Assembly (NCBI RefSeq): GCF_003112435.1
Contig: NZ_BDOQ01000019.1
Span: forward strand, 62,001 to 126,000
Direction: 5' to 3'
Length of the DNA stretch: 64,000 nucleotides
Source of the DNA: Novimethylophilus kurashikiensis
GTDB taxonomy: Bacteria > Pseudomonadota > Gammaproteobacteria > Burkholderiales > Methylophilaceae
Positions within the stretch are counted from its first letter, which is position 1; each line of letters opens with the position of its first letter. Positions 1 to 9,467 of this stretch are shown here, in pieces. The position numbers were made by a program, and so were the translations under genes. The notes beneath the pieces were generated by a model. The model was not told where the DNA came from. It worked only from the letters and a program-made list of their open reading frames with translations, and did not search any database.

Positions 1-1500
1 GAGCTGCTGATGCCCGCAGTGACACCCGCCGAGTTGTGGCAGGAAACCGGCCGCTGGGAAGTCTTCGGCCCGCAGATGCTGAAGATCAAGGACCGCCACG
101 AGCGCGATTTCTGCTTTGGCCCCACCCATGAGGAAGTCATCACCGATATCGCTCGCAAGGAAATTCGCAGCTACAAGCAGCTGCCGCTCAATTTCTACCA
201 GATCCAGACCAAGTTCCGCGACGAGATCCGTCCTCGATTCGGCGTAATGCGTGCGCGTGAGTTCGTCATGAAGGATGCCTATTCCTTCCACACCGACAAG
301 GCTTCTCTGGAGCAGACCTACGAGGTGATGTACCAGACCTACTCCAACATCTTCACGCGTCTGGGACTGCAATTCCGCGCCGTGCGTGCCGATACCGGTG
401 CCATCGGCGGCACCGGTTCGCATGAGTTCCACGTGCTGGCCGATTCCGGTGAAGACGCTATCGCGTTCTGCCCGGATTCCGACTACGCCGCCAACGTCGA
501 ACTGGCGGAAGCGCTGGCACCGACCACGCCGCGCGCAGAGCCTGCGCAAGCCATGCAAAAGGTGCATACTCCAGGCGCCAAGACCATTGAGCAGCTGTGC
601 GATTTCCTCAAGGTGACGCCGCAGCAAACCTTGAAGGCGTTGGCGGTGATGCACAACGACGCGTTCTCGCTGCTGCTGCTGCGCGGGGACCATGAGCTCA
701 ACGAGATCAAGCTGCAAAAAATTCTCGATCCGTTCCGGTTTGCCACGCCGGAAGAAATCGAGCGCCACATGGGCGGCAAGGCCGGCTACATCGGGCCGGT
801 GGGGGTTAGCGTCAATATCATCGCCGACCGTGCCGTCACGGCCATGAGCGATTTCGTCTGCGGTGCCAACGACGAAGGCTACCACCTGGCCGGTGTCAAT
901 TTCGGCCGCGATCTGCCGTTACCCACTCAAGTGGCAGACATTCGCAATGCCGTTGCCGGCGACCCCAGCCCCGACGGAAAGGGTGCGCTGGAAATCTGCC
1001 GCGGCATCGAAGTCGGCCATATTTTCCAACTCGGCAATAAATACTCCCAGGCGATGGAAGCCACCTATCTCGACGAAAACGGTCAGCACCAGGTCATGGA
1101 AATGGGTTGTTACGGCATTGGCGTGTCCCGCATCGTTGGCGCGGCCATTGAGCAGGGCAACGACGACCGCGGCATCATCTTTCCCGAAGCCATCGCGCCG
1201 TTCCAGGTCGCTATCGCAGCGATTGGCTTCGATCGCAGCGAAACCGTGCGTGAGGCTGCCGTCAAGCTGCACGACGAACTGCAGAACGCCGGTTTCGACG
1301 TACTGTTGGACGACCGCGGCGAGCGGCCTGGCGTGATGTTTGCCGACCTCGAGTTGATCGGTATCCCGCACCGGATTACGATAGGCGAACGCGGGCTCAA
1401 GGAAGGTCAAGTCGAGTACCAGGCCCGCAAGGGAGGTGAAATGCAAACGGTTGCGTTGGCGGAAGTCCAAAACTTCCTCAAGGAAGCATGTCTCGCCTGA
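1..1500 (+). CDS. proS: Prolyl-tRNA synthetase, 3' part (5' end outside window)
   Basis: Charges tRNA-Pro with proline in the cytoplasm. The frame is open to the first base of the window, so the gene starts upstream; roughly 70 N-terminal residues are missing compared with the about 570-residue bacterial enzyme. Visible are the class II core (GPTHEEV, then [12 protein letters not shown] with KDAYSFH), a long central insertion of the YbaK-like editing type (about residues 210-360 of the visible part) and the C-terminal anticodon-binding domain with [20 protein letters not shown]. It is thus the bacterial-type ProRS with editing domain. The last 13 bases overlap the start of the next gene. Confidence 0.96.
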   Translation, partial: ELLMPAVTPAELWQETGRWEVFGPQMLKIKDRHERDFCFGPTHEEVITDIARKEIRSYKQLPLNFYQIQTKFRDEIRPRFGVMRAREFVMKDAYSFHTDKASLEQTYEVMYQTYSNIFTRLGLQFRAVRADTGAIGGTGSHEFHVLADSGEDAIAFCPDSDYAANVELAEALAPTTPRAEPAQAMQKVHTPGAKTIEQLCDFLKVTPQQTLKALAVMHNDAFSLLLLRGDHELNEIKLQKILDPFRFATPEEIERHMGGKAGYIGPVGVSVNIIADRAVTAMSDFVCGANDEGYHLAGVNFGRDLPLPTQVADIRNAVAGDPSPDGKGALEICRGIEVGHIFQLGNKYSQAMEATYLDENGQHQVMEMGCYGIGVSRIVGAAIEQGNDDRGIIFPEAIAPFQVAIAAIGFDRSETVREAAVKLHDELQNAGFDVLLDDRGERPGVMFADLELIGIPHRITIGERGLKEGQVEYQARKGGEMQTVALAEVQNFLKEACLA

Positions 1501-2102
1501 TTCTGGTCTTGTTGCTCTGGCCGGCCCTGGCGCTGGCCGGTGCGCAGCGGGAAGAGCCGCTGTCAGCTAGCGTGCGTGCGGTGATGCAGAAAACCGTCTC
1601 CGACAGCGCGCCGCCGCGATTGGTATTCGATTCCGAAACCGAAGGGTATGCCTGGCTGGCGGAAATGTCCCGTCGCCTGGAGAAACGGATCCCTGACAAG
1701 GAGTTCCGCGTCGATTTCCTCAAGACTGTGCATTACGAGGCTACCCGTGCCGGACTCGATCCTCAATTGGTGCTAGGCTTGATCCAGGTGGAAAGCGGCT
1801 TCAAGAAGTATGCGGTTTCTACCGTCGGTGCTCGAGGATTCATGCAGGTGATGCCGTTCTGGGTCCGCCAGATCGGCACGCCGGAGCAAAACCTGTTTCA
1901 CCTGCGCATCAACCTGCGCTACGGCTGCACCATCCTCCGCCATTATCTCGACATCGAAAAAGGCGACCTCTACCGCGCGCTGGGCCGTTATAACGGTAGC
2001 CTAGGCCAGCCGGAATACCCCACCATGGTCGTCAACGCCTGGCGCAACAACTGGAGTTATCGACAGGTCGGTACGCTGGCCCAAGCAAAAACGCCGCTTT
2101 GA
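1488..2102 (+). CDS. Lytic transglycosylase, SLT domain, secreted
   Basis: 204 residues. Residues 1-18 look like a signal peptide (hydrophobic core [14 protein letters not shown]), so the protein is exported to the periplasm. The catalytic SLT core follows: IQVESGF with the likely catalytic Glu102, [10 protein letters not shown] around 114-123, and RYNGS at 167-171. Family knowledge: such enzymes cleave the MurNAc-GlcNAc bond of peptidoglycan, giving anhydro-muropeptides. The ATG lies inside the end of proS (13-base overlap), so the two are probably co-transcribed. A strong terminator overlaps its stop codon. It is shorter than Slt70 or MltC, being a single catalytic domain; the exact Mlt class is not assigned. 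Confidence 0.9.
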   Translation: MSRLILVLLLWPALALAGAQREEPLSASVRAVMQKTVSDSAPPRLVFDSETEGYAWLAEMSRRLEKRIPDKEFRVDFLKTVHYEATRAGLDPQLVLGLIQVESGFKKYAVSTVGARGFMQVMPFWVRQIGTPEQNLFHLRINLRYGCTILRHYLDIEKGDLYRALGRYNGSLGQPEYPTMVVNAWRNNWSYRQVGTLAQAKTPL

Positions 2103-2116
2103 AGCGGCGTTTTTTA
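2087..2116 (+). terminator. Rho-independent terminator after proS-transglycosylase
   Basis: Inverted repeat AACGCCGCTT / AAGCGGCGTT followed by TTTTT. The TGA stop of the transglycosylase sits in the loop, so the terminator overlaps the end of the coding region. Flanking A and T runs let it work in both directions, which would also end the convergent gene beginning at 3017. Confidence 0.9.
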
Positions 2117-2132
2117 TTTGGATCGTGAGCGG

Positions 2133-3017
2133 TTATTCGCTCTTGGCCTGGTCCGAAATCCGGTAGCCGTGATAGGTGCCAAATTCCCCTTCAGTCTCGC
2201 TATATACGAAGAACATGCCGTTGGCGTAGCCCAAGCCGTTGTAGTGGTTCTGGGCGCGCAGCTTGATCCCGGCAGGTAGGGCACTGCGGCCGACGAACTT
2301 GCCGTTCTGGTCGAATACCAGGATGGCTTTATGGTCCACGTCCAGCACGGCCAGTTCCTCCGATGGAATGCCTGTCCATGCGACGTAGTGGTCGCTGATG
2401 TCGTCGAATTGAACGCCGGCGGCGTTCAGGTCCAGGTTGATTTCCGCGATCTTCTCGCGGCTCTCCAGTTTCACCACCAATACTTTATTGCTGCGTGCCT
2501 GCTTGGCGAAATAGCGGTTTCCGGCGGGATCATAGCTAGGCATGGTGCCGGCTTCGCCAAAGGCCGGATTGTAGTTGCCGACCTGGTCGCGGTCGCTCAC
2601 CAATGCGCCTTTGTCATCCAGCACGACGGAGAATACTCCGGCATTGGGCGTGAACCCTGCATCGCTGGAAATGTTGTAGGTGATAGCCTCCAGCTTGCGG
2701 CTGTTGGGGTTGTAGTAAAGCGAACGGCTATCCAGGCCTGGTTTTCCTGATTGCAAATACACGCCGTCGGCGCCGAAGGCATGCACTTCGGACTTGGGCG
2801 TGGGCACCCCGCCGTTTTCGTCCACACCGCCCAGGCCGCCGTCGGCAATATAGTAGCGTTTATAATCCGGCACGTAAGCAACGCCCATGGGGCGGGTCGT
2901 CGGTTTTTTTGCGAGGACGATCTTCATGGTATCGGCCGCCTCGGGCAGTACGGCCGAATGCGCCCATGGTGCGATGCCGAGCAGCAGGCCTGCGGCGATG
3001 AATAGTTTGATCTGCAT
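2133..3017 (-). CDS. Secreted protein of unknown function, possible beta-propeller
   Basis: 294 residues from an ATG preceded by AGGGA; the frame is open 28 codons further up, but MQIKLFIAAGLLLGIAPWAHSA is a clear signal peptide and fixes the start. The mature part has repeated YxxDGGLGG, FDxNGKFVG and VLDVDHKAILVFD-like strands with Asp/Gly turns, as in NHL or SMP-30-like beta-propellers. I do not recognise the family. No catalytic motif is evident. It faces the transglycosylase tail to tail across the 2087-2116 terminator and is divergent from the glycosyltransferase-like gene at 3100. Confidence 0.75.
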   Translation of the reverse strand: MQIKLFIAAGLLLGIAPWAHSAVLPEAADTMKIVLAKKPTTRPMGVAYVPDYKRYYIADGGLGGVDENGGVPTPKSEVHAFGADGVYLQSGKPGLDSRSLYYNPNSRKLEAITYNISSDAGFTPNAGVFSVVLDDKGALVSDRDQVGNYNPAFGEAGTMPSYDPAGNRYFAKQARSNKVLVVKLESREKIAEINLDLNAAGVQFDDISDHYVAWTGIPSEELAVLDVDHKAILVFDQNGKFVGRSALPAGIKLRAQNHYNGLGYANGMFFVYSETEGEFGTYHGYRISDQAKSE

Positions 3018-3099
3018 GTACTGTATCCCTCTTGAAGCGCTTGGTAGCCGGCCATTGTAAGAAAAAAGCCGGCCCTGTAAAGACTCATCTAAAGACCTC

Positions 3100-4200
3100 A
3101 TGAAAGCCGATTCTGTTCCTTATCTGTTGGTTTATATTTCCGGGCACGGTTTCGGTCATGCCGCCCAGGCTGCGCCGGTGATTAATCGCCTGTGCGAACT
3201 GGCGCCTAAACTTCGGCTGACCATTATTTCTGCGGTGCCTGCCGCACATCTTCATTCGCGGATACACGGCGATTTCGAGCATATCTCGGAAGCCGTGGAT
3301 TTCGGCATGAAGATGGAATCGGCCCTGGACGTGCTGCCGAAAGAAAGTCTGGAGGCATACCAGGAATTTCATCGCGATTGGTCACAGAAGGTGAATGCAG
3401 AGGCAAATCGGATCACGGCGCTTGACCCCGATTTCGTTCTCACCAATGTGTCGTATCTTCCGTTGGCTGCTGCCCGAAAAGCCGATATCGCGTGCGCGGC
3501 CATGTGTTCGCTCAACTGGATTGATATCTTCCAGCATTATTGCGGCGCTATGCCGGGGGCCGAGGCGGTGCTCGCTGAGATGCGCGAAGCTTATGTTGCT
3601 GCTGATCGATTTCTGCGCATTACACCCGGCATGACGATGGGAACGCTGCCCAATGTGAAGCCGATTGGGCCGATTGCCAGGATGGGGGTAAACCGTCGCA
3701 AAGAGATTGCGCAGCGATTGAGGTTGAATCCACGCGACAAGCTGGTGCTGGTGAGCATGGGCGGTATTGCCACGGACTCGCCAATGGCTAGTTGGCCGTC
3801 GATCCCCAGCGTGCGCTGGCTGGTGTCGCCAGAGTGGGCGTTGCCGCGTGAGGACGTTTCGAGCTTGGCCGAGTTGGGCATGGACTTCACCGATCTACTG
3901 GCGAGTTGCGACGCCATGCTCTGCAAGCCGGGCTACGGTAGCTTTACCGAGGCGGCTTGCAACGGCGTCGCCGTGCTCTACGTGAGCCGTAAGGACTGGC
4001 CGGAAGAGCCGTGTCTGGTTTCGTGGCTGGAGCAAGTTGGGCGGTGTCAGGAGATTTCGCGGGAGGCGTTCGAAACCGGCCGTTTTCAACAGTCGCTAGA
4101 AGACTTGCTGGCAAAACCCGTTAAACCGCCCATCGCCCCGACAGGCATCGACGAGGCAGCGCGTTATCTTTTGCGTTCGATCAGCATCGCATCGCCGTAG
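3100..4200 (+). CDS. Glycosyltransferase-like protein (GT-B, arabinokinase N-domain type)
   Basis: 366 residues. The N-terminus has [10 protein letters not shown] at about 14-23, the signature seen at the start of the glycosyltransferase-like half of L-arabinokinases and of UDP-GlcNAc-type GT-B enzymes. Near residue 274 is [16 protein letters not shown], the usual donor-nucleotide-binding region. No kinase domain follows, so this is a stand-alone transferase-like protein. The substrate cannot be deduced. No membrane segment or signal peptide is seen. The last 37 bases overlap the 3' end of the convergent queA, so both C-termini are encoded by the same stretch. Confidence 0.75.
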   Translation: MKADSVPYLLVYISGHGFGHAAQAAPVINRLCELAPKLRLTIISAVPAAHLHSRIHGDFEHISEAVDFGMKMESALDVLPKESLEAYQEFHRDWSQKVNAEANRITALDPDFVLTNVSYLPLAAARKADIACAAMCSLNWIDIFQHYCGAMPGAEAVLAEMREAYVAADRFLRITPGMTMGTLPNVKPIGPIARMGVNRRKEIAQRLRLNPRDKLVLVSMGGIATDSPMASWPSIPSVRWLVSPEWALPREDVSSLAELGMDFTDLLASCDAMLCKPGYGSFTEAACNGVAVLYVSRKDWPEEPCLVSWLEQVGRCQEISREAFETGRFQQSLEDLLAKPVKPPIAPTGIDEAARYLLRSISIASP

Positions 4201-5192
4201 CTGAAAAAGCGATAACGCTGCTCCACGGCGTGGCGATAAGCCTCGCGGATATTCTCGACGCCGGCGAAAGCGGATACCAGCATCAGCAGGGTGCTCTTGG
4301 GCAGGTGGAAGTTCGTGAGCAGACGCTCGACCACCTGAAATTGGTAACCCGGCGTAATGAAAATATCCGTTTCTCCGCTCCCCGCCTTCAACTGCCCGTC
4401 GCGTGCGGCACTCTCCAGGGCGCGCATGGCCGTCGTGCCGACAGCGGTCACAGTCCTTCCTGCGGCGCGCGTCGCCTCAATGGCATCCACCGTGGCCTGA
4501 GGGACGTTGTAACGCTCGCTATGCATACGGTGTTCGGCGATGTTATCTACCCGCACCGGTTGGAACGTCCCGGCACCTACATGCAACGTGACATGGGCGA
4601 TGCCAATCCCCTGATTTTTAAGTTCCTCCAGCATGGCGTCGTCGAAATGCAAGCCCGCCGTCGGCGCCGCAACGGCGCCTGGTTCGCGGGCGTAGACGGT
4701 CTGGTAGCGGTTCTCGTCAAACTCGTCCGGGTTGTGCTGGATGTAGGGCGGCAAGGGCAGGGCGCCATATTCGTCCAGCAGGTCCAACAAGGGCTTTTCG
4801 CCAAGAAAGCGGAGCCGGAACAAATCCCCTTGGCGTTCGACCATTTCCGCCTCGACCGCATCTGCAAATATCAGGCGCTGCCCTGGTTTGGGAGCATGGG
4901 ATGCACGTACATGGGCCAAGGCCTCGTGTTCATCGAGAATGCGCTCGATCAGGGCTTCGACCTTGCCGCCGCTTTCCTTCTGGCCGAGCAAACGCGCCTT
5001 GATGACGCGCGTATCGTTGAAAATTAGCAAATCTCCCGGCACGAGCATGTTCGGCAAGTCCTTGAACCATGCATCGGACAGTGCGCCGCTGTTGCCGTCC
5101 AGCCGCAGCAATCGGCTTGCACGACGTTCAGGAGCGGGAAATTGGGCAATCAGGTCTTCGGGGAGATAAAAATTGAAATCTTCTGTTCGCAA
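4164..5192 (-). CDS. queA: S-adenosylmethionine:tRNA ribosyltransferase-isomerase
   Basis: 342 residues, close to the usual 345-356. QueA transfers and rearranges the ribosyl group of SAM onto preQ1 at position 34 of GUN-anticodon tRNAs, making epoxyqueuosine. Family hallmarks are [11 protein letters not shown], the PTAGLHF block and [17 protein letters not shown], all present. Its start is only 35 bases from the divergent tRNA-Leu gene, whose promoter -35 lies across the queA start. No tgt gene follows as it often does; instead the gene ends inside the convergent glycosyltransferase-like gene. Confidence 0.97.
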   Translation of the reverse strand: MRTEDFNFYLPEDLIAQFPAPERRASRLLRLDGNSGALSDAWFKDLPNMLVPGDLLIFNDTRVIKARLLGQKESGGKVEALIERILDEHEALAHVRASHAPKPGQRLIFADAVEAEMVERQGDLFRLRFLGEKPLLDLLDEYGALPLPPYIQHNPDEFDENRYQTVYAREPGAVAAPTAGLHFDDAMLEELKNQGIGIAHVTLHVGAGTFQPVRVDNIAEHRMHSERYNVPQATVDAIEATRAAGRTVTAVGTTAMRALESAARDGQLKAGSGETDIFITPGYQFQVVERLLTNFHLPKSTLLMLVSAFAGVENIREAYRHAVEQRYRFFSYGDAMLIERKR

Positions 5193-5214
5193 AATCGGGT
5201 CAGTTCGTTATAAT
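5186..5214 (+). promoter_or_regulatory. Sigma70-like promoter of tRNA-Leu
   Basis: TTCGCA (5186-5191), a 17-base spacer, and a perfect TATAAT (5209-5214), 12 bases ahead of the tRNA, with a GC-rich discriminator (GCTGCC) as in stringently controlled stable-RNA promoters. The -35 overlaps the start of divergent queA. Confidence 0.75.
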
Positions 5215-5226
5215 GCTGCCTCCCAA

Positions 5227-5311
5227 GCCGGGATGGCGGAATTGGTAGACGCAGCGGACTCAAAATCCGCCGCCGCAAGGTGTGGGGGTTCGAGTCCCCC
5301 TCCCGGCACCA
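5227..5311 (+). tRNA. tRNA-Leu (anticodon CAA)
   Basis: 85 bases with long variable arm. Acceptor GCCGGGA pairs with TCCCGGC; anticodon stem GCGGA/TCCGC encloses CTCAAAA, giving CAA for UUG codons; T-arm is GGGGG-TTCGAGT-CCCCC. The CCA end is encoded. Confidence 0.97.
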
Positions 5312-5402
5312 GATTTGAATTTTATATTCAAAATCAATGAGTAGCAAACGCGGGTGTGCCGCGTTTCTGCTTTCTTAAGCTGATGACCTCTCGTAGTGCT
5401 TT

Positions 5403-6575
5403 TTAAAGATTCAGTGGCATGTCGTCCGCAACGATGCGGTTTCTGCCTGAGGTTTTTGCACGATACATGCGCTTGTCGGCGATTTCGACGAGTTCTTTCC
5501 AGTTCAGGCTGTCGTCGGTGGAGATTTCCGCCAACCCGATACTGGCGGTGACTGGCGTGCCGTTAGGGCGCAACCCCAGGCCTTGCTCGGTGAGTCGCTC
5601 CAGGGCGGTCAATGCTTGCAGCCGGTCGGTATTGGGCATGACGAGCAGGAATTCTTCCCCGCCCCAACGTACCAGCATGTCGCCCATACGCATCCTGTTT
5701 CGGATGGTGGTGCTGGTCTTGATGAGCACTTCGTCTCCAGCGTCGTGTCCGTAGCGGTCGTTGATTTCCTTGAAGTGGTCGAGGTCCAGGAATGCGAGGG
5801 AGAGCGCCATGCCGCTGCGACGTGCAAGTGTGAATTGCAGGTCGATGAGTTCTTCGCCGCTGGGGCGAGAGAAGCAGCCTGTCATACTGTCCCGGATGTT
5901 TTCACGCACCAGTACGATCATGAAGGCTAATTGGGAAAGTCCGGCCAGGGCCGATACTGCGGTGATGAGGATCAACAGCCATAGCGAGGCTGCGACTGTT
6001 GGCCAGTCGAGTACCGGCCAGCGCATGACGGCGGCGAGCGATTGAAAAGCGAGGATGGGGCCTGCGAATGCCAGACATTCCGCCAAGGTCAGCGGAAAGA
6101 TGGAAAGGCCCGCCACAACGACGAACGGTAGGAACGCATAACCCGTACTGAAAGCGGCTTCAAACCCGTGCATCTCGAAATGCGCCATGTGCTGGTAGGT
6201 AAAAAGAAAGAACAGCATGGGGATGGCGAACAGCATGGCGAGCGCGCGATAGGCATTTTGTATGGTATCCATGCGTCGAGCTGCAACCAGGATCAGCACA
6301 AAGGCAATGGTGGCGCCGAGCCTAGCTGCCGCTAGTCCATGCCATACTTCGGGCTGAAAAGCGAAGACGTCGGCGACGATCCAGAGTGGGGTAAAGAGCG
6401 CGAACAATCCGGCCATGAGGCGGACGCGGGTAACGATGATGGTGGTGCGGCGACTGGTCAGCAGGGACATGTGATCGCGTGGGCGCAGCAGCCAACCGAT
6501 TTCCTGGCTCGTCATCTCCATCAGCACGAGCGACCAGGCGCGTAGCCATAGACGCTTCAAGGCATCGGTCAGCAT
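5403..6575 (-). CDS. Membrane-bound diguanylate cyclase (GGDEF)
   Basis: 390 residues. About 225 N-terminal residues hold roughly five to six hydrophobic segments (for example AGLFALFTPLWIVADVFAF, ALAMLFAIPMLFFLF), a membrane sensor module of no family I can name. The C-terminal third is a GGDEF domain: FLDLDHFKEIND, then RWGGEEF with the active GGEEF near 304-308. RMGD five residues upstream matches the RxxD inhibitory site, so product inhibition by c-di-GMP is likely. The usual DxLTGLxNR is changed to DSMTGCFSR. Start has AGGGACA ahead of the ATG. No EAL domain. The signal is unknown. Confidence 0.92.
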   Translation of the reverse strand: MLTDALKRLWLRAWSLVLMEMTSQEIGWLLRPRDHMSLLTSRRTTIIVTRVRLMAGLFALFTPLWIVADVFAFQPEVWHGLAAARLGATIAFVLILVAARRMDTIQNAYRALAMLFAIPMLFFLFTYQHMAHFEMHGFEAAFSTGYAFLPFVVVAGLSIFPLTLAECLAFAGPILAFQSLAAVMRWPVLDWPTVAASLWLLILITAVSALAGLSQLAFMIVLVRENIRDSMTGCFSRPSGEELIDLQFTLARRSGMALSLAFLDLDHFKEINDRYGHDAGDEVLIKTSTTIRNRMRMGDMLVRWGGEEFLLVMPNTDRLQALTALERLTEQGLGLRPNGTPVTASIGLAEISTDDSLNWKELVEIADKRMYRAKTSGRNRIVADDMPLNL

Positions 6576-6688
6576 GTTTCTGTGTCCCTCTCGATCAACA
6601 CAGGCATTTAAGATGTATGTAAAAGTTAAGTTAATATGTGGAGTTTATCATCCTTTATTCTGATAAATTCTGGCAGGAATGCTCTCGC

Positions 6689-6727
6689 ATGTCTAAAGTG
6701 CTATTTGATTCAAGTGTATTGGTTTGA
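6689..6727 (+). other. Possible 12-codon leader ORF or PIN-domain remnant
   Basis: ATG with AGGA about 10 bases upstream encodes MSKVLFDSSVLV then TGA, which overlaps the TTG start of the next gene. The peptide resembles the first strand of VapC-type PIN toxins (KxLxDxSVLV), but nothing downstream continues such a protein. It may be a coupled leader peptide, a relic, or chance. Confidence 0.2.
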
Positions 6728-7344
6728 AAACATTGAATAACTCTAAATCTACCATTGTCGATCTGATTCGTCACGGCGAACCTGTTGGCGGACGCAAGTA
6801 CCGCGGGCATCTTGATGACCCGTTATCTGAAAAAGGATGGCAGCAGATGTGGAGTGCTGTGGGAGCCTTTGACGGCTGGAATGCCATTTATTCCTCACCC
6901 TTGCTGCGATGTTCCGAATTTGCACAGGCTTTGGGCGAGCGGTTGGGCGTGGATGTCTATGTCGATGAGCGCTTGAAGGAAGGCGGATTCGGTGTGTGGG
7001 AGGGCAGGCTGCCGAGCGAGATTTGTGCCGAGGATCCGCAACGCCTATTCCGGTTTAAGCGCGATCCGATCGAAGCGGCGCCGGAAGGCGCGGAAGCTTT
7101 ATCGGCGCTACATGACCGAGTCGGGGAGGCATGGGGTACCATGTTGGATCGACATGTCGGGCAGCATGTGCTGGTCGTAGTGCATGCTGGAGTCATACGA
7201 ATGTTGATGGCCCATGCCTTGGGCCTGCCCTTGGCAAATATTTATCGTATCGAGGTAGGAAACGCCGCGCTGACTCGGCTCAAGGTCGAGCGGTGGGACG
7301 ATGAGATGCTCGCCAGCCTGGTATTTCATGACGGTAAGCTGTAA
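6724..7344 (+). CDS. Histidine phosphatase family protein (CobC/phosphoglycerate mutase-like)
   Basis: 206 residues, from a TTG start; no in-frame ATG lies upstream and the conserved domain begins at residue 11, so TTG is the best choice though no strong ribosome site is seen. LIRHGEP carries the phosphorylated His17 in RHG; WNAIYSSPLLRCSEFA and the second histidine in VVVHAGVIRML (near 153) complete the fold. EGGFGVWEG resembles alpha-ribazole phosphatase CobC, but no cobalamin genes are nearby, so the substrate stays open. Confidence 0.85.
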   Translation: MKTLNNSKSTIVDLIRHGEPVGGRKYRGHLDDPLSEKGWQQMWSAVGAFDGWNAIYSSPLLRCSEFAQALGERLGVDVYVDERLKEGGFGVWEGRLPSEICAEDPQRLFRFKRDPIEAAPEGAEALSALHDRVGEAWGTMLDRHVGQHVLVVVHAGVIRMLMAHALGLPLANIYRIEVGNAALTRLKVERWDDEMLASLVFHDGKL

Positions 7345-7422
7345 CGCGTTTGGGAGCACTTTGCAATCGTGTTACCCTTCCGCTCCATCGTCTTCTAACG
7401 CTCAAATTCTGCAATAACTCCG

Positions 7423-8256
7423 ATGAACTCCAATCCCATAGGCGTTTTTGATTCCGGTGTCGGCGGCTTGTCGGTACTCAGACATATCCGCGAAGAATTG
7501 CCGGCAGAGCACCTTTTGTATGTCGCGGATTCGGCCTATGCGCCTTACGGCGTCAAAACGCCGCGAGAGATCCGGGCTAGGACGCTGAAGTTGGCTGAGT
7601 TTCTTGTGAATCAGGGTGCCAAGGCTTTGGTGATCGCCTGCAATACTGCCACGGCAGCTGCGGCAGAAATGCTGCGCGGTAAGTTTGCTTTGCCGATCAT
7701 TGCCATGGAGCCTGCGGTCAAGCCAGCTGTTGCTGCAACGCGTAGTGGGGTGGTGGGTGTGCTGGCGACGAGCGGGACGTTGAAGAGTGCTCAATTCGCG
7801 GCTTTGCTTGAGCATTACGGGCAAGGCGTGCGCGTCACCACGCAGAGCGGTCATGGGCTGGTTGAATGCGTCGAGCGAGGGATGATGGATACCTCGGCTA
7901 CACGCGACCTGCTATGGGGCTATGTGCAGCCTTTGTTGGCTGAAGGCGCCGATACGTTGGTCTTGGGTTGTACCCACTATCCTTTTCTCAAGCCGCTTAT
8001 CGAAGAAATGACGGATGGCAGGGTGGCGATTATCGATACCGGTGCAGCCGTTGCTCGACAAGTCCGCCGGCGCTTAGTGGAGAGCGGTTTGCAGCGCATA
8101 AATCAGGAAGAACTTGGCGATGTGGCCTTTTGGAGCAGCGGGGAAATCGGTCAGGCACGTGAAATCATGAGCATGCTATGGGGAATGCCGACGGTGGTTG
8201 AAGCATTACCGCCGGCTTATCAATCTGATCAGGTAGAACCTACACCTGTCGGCTAG
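7423..8256 (+). CDS. murI: Glutamate racemase
   Basis: 277 residues. Makes D-glutamate for peptidoglycan precursors in the cytoplasm. IGVFDSGVGGLSVL at 6-19, the DSAYAPYG block, and the two catalytic cysteines in ACNTA (Cys73) and GCTHYPF (near 184) are all present. It is preceded by 78 bases of non-coding sequence. The stop codon overlaps by four bases the stop of the convergent zinc-finger gene. Confidence 0.97.
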   Translation: MNSNPIGVFDSGVGGLSVLRHIREELPAEHLLYVADSAYAPYGVKTPREIRARTLKLAEFLVNQGAKALVIACNTATAAAAEMLRGKFALPIIAMEPAVKPAVAATRSGVVGVLATSGTLKSAQFAALLEHYGQGVRVTTQSGHGLVECVERGMMDTSATRDLLWGYVQPLLAEGADTLVLGCTHYPFLKPLIEEMTDGRVAIIDTGAAVARQVRRRLVESGLQRINQEELGDVAFWSSGEIGQAREIMSMLWGMPTVVEALPPAYQSDQVEPTPVG

Positions 8257-8444
8257 TGGTGTTTCACCACTTCGCCGGCTTTCAGTCGATACTTGGTTCC
8301 GCAATAAGGGCACATGGCCTTGCCAGACTCACCGAAATCGAGGAATACGCGCGGGTGGGAGCACCAGAGCGCCACTTCGTCCGTAGGGCAATGAAGCGGC
8401 AGATCCTTAGCGGAAACTTCGAATTCACGATTGTCGTTGGCCAT
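8253..8444 (-). CDS. Small zinc-finger (CHCC-type) domain protein
   Basis: 63 residues from ATG 8444; a TTG five codons further up is possible but less likely. The tail WCSHPRVFLDF ... AMCPYCGTKY is the CHCC zinc finger related to mitochondrial complex I subunit NDUFS6, common as a stand-alone gene in betaproteobacteria. Its role there is not established. It lies 8 bases downstream of ilvE on the same strand and is probably co-transcribed with it. Confidence 0.85.
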   Translation of the reverse strand: MANDNREFEVSAKDLPLHCPTDEVALWCSHPRVFLDFGESGKAMCPYCGTKYRLKAGEVVKHH

Positions 8445-8467
8445 GTTGCGATGTCCCAATATTGGCG

Positions 8468-9394
8468 TTATTGATCGACCAGGGTGAGCCAGCCCATGTG
8501 CTCGGGAGAACGGCCCATCACCACGTCGAAGAACTTGGTCTGTAGCTTCTCGGTGATCGGACCGCGCTTGCCGGCTCCAATGGGGCGGTTGTCCAGTTCA
8601 CGGATAGGCGTTACTTCTGCGGCAGTACCGGTGAAGAAGGCCTCGTCGGCAGAATACACTTCGTCGCGGGTGATGCGCTTTTCCACTACTTCCAGGCCCA
8701 TCTCGGTGGCCAATTGGACGATGGTGTCGCGGGTGATGCCTTCCAGCGCACTGGTGAGGTCGGGGGTGAACAGCTTGCCCTTGCGTACGATGAAGACATT
8801 TTCGCCGGAGCCTTCGGCCACAAAGCCGTCCACATCAAGCAGCAGGGCTTCGTCGTAGCCGTCCTGTGCCGCTTCCTGGTGTGCCAGGATGGAATTCATG
8901 TAGTTGCCGTTAGCCTTGGCCTTGCACATCGTGATGTTGACGTGATGGCGGGCGAAAGAAGAGGTCTTCACGCGAATGCCGTTTTCCAGGGCTTCCTTGC
9001 CCAGGTAGGCGCCCCAGGCCCAAGCCGCCACGATGACATGGGTGGAAAGAGTTTTGGCAGAGATGCCCATGGCTTCTGCACCGTAGAATGCCATGGGGCG
9101 CAGATAGCCGGATTCCAGCTTGTTCTCGCGCACGGCAGCTTTCTGGGCTTCGGCGATGGTCTGCTTGTCGAACGGCATCTTCATGCCCAGGATGTGGGCG
9201 GAGCGGAAGAGGCGATCGGTGTGTTCCTGCAGACGGAAGATGGCCGTTCCTTTGTCGGTCTTGTAGGCGCGAACGCCTTCGAACACGCCCATGCCGTAAT
9301 GCAGGGTATGGGTCAGGACGTGAGTGGTAGCGTCCCGCCACGGCACCATTTTGCCGTCATACCAGATCACTCCATCACGGTCAGCCATCGACAT
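8468..9394 (-). CDS. ilvE: Branched-chain amino acid aminotransferase
   Basis: 308 residues, PLP fold type IV. Transfers the amino group between glutamate and the 2-oxo acids of leucine, isoleucine and valine. Seen: HTLHYGMGVFEGVRAY, the PLP lysine in CKAKANGNY (near 159), DGFVAEGSGENVF, EGITRDT and FFTGTAAEVTP. Start chosen at the first ATG, which has GGAGAA six bases upstream; a second ATG two codons on is possible. Followed by the zinc-finger gene after 23 bases. Divergent from the PfkB kinase. Confidence 0.96.
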   Translation of the reverse strand: MSMADRDGVIWYDGKMVPWRDATTHVLTHTLHYGMGVFEGVRAYKTDKGTAIFRLQEHTDRLFRSAHILGMKMPFDKQTIAEAQKAAVRENKLESGYLRPMAFYGAEAMGISAKTLSTHVIVAAWAWGAYLGKEALENGIRVKTSSFARHHVNITMCKAKANGNYMNSILAHQEAAQDGYDEALLLDVDGFVAEGSGENVFIVRKGKLFTPDLTSALEGITRDTIVQLATEMGLEVVEKRITRDEVYSADEAFFTGTAAEVTPIRELDNRPIGAGKRGPITEKLQTKFFDVVMGRSPEHMGWLTLVDQ

Positions 9395-9467
9395 CTTGTT
9401 TCTCCGAACTTAAAAAGTTTCAATTGTAAACGTAACTGCCTCGCTTTGGCAGTGCGGGAAAGGGTTT

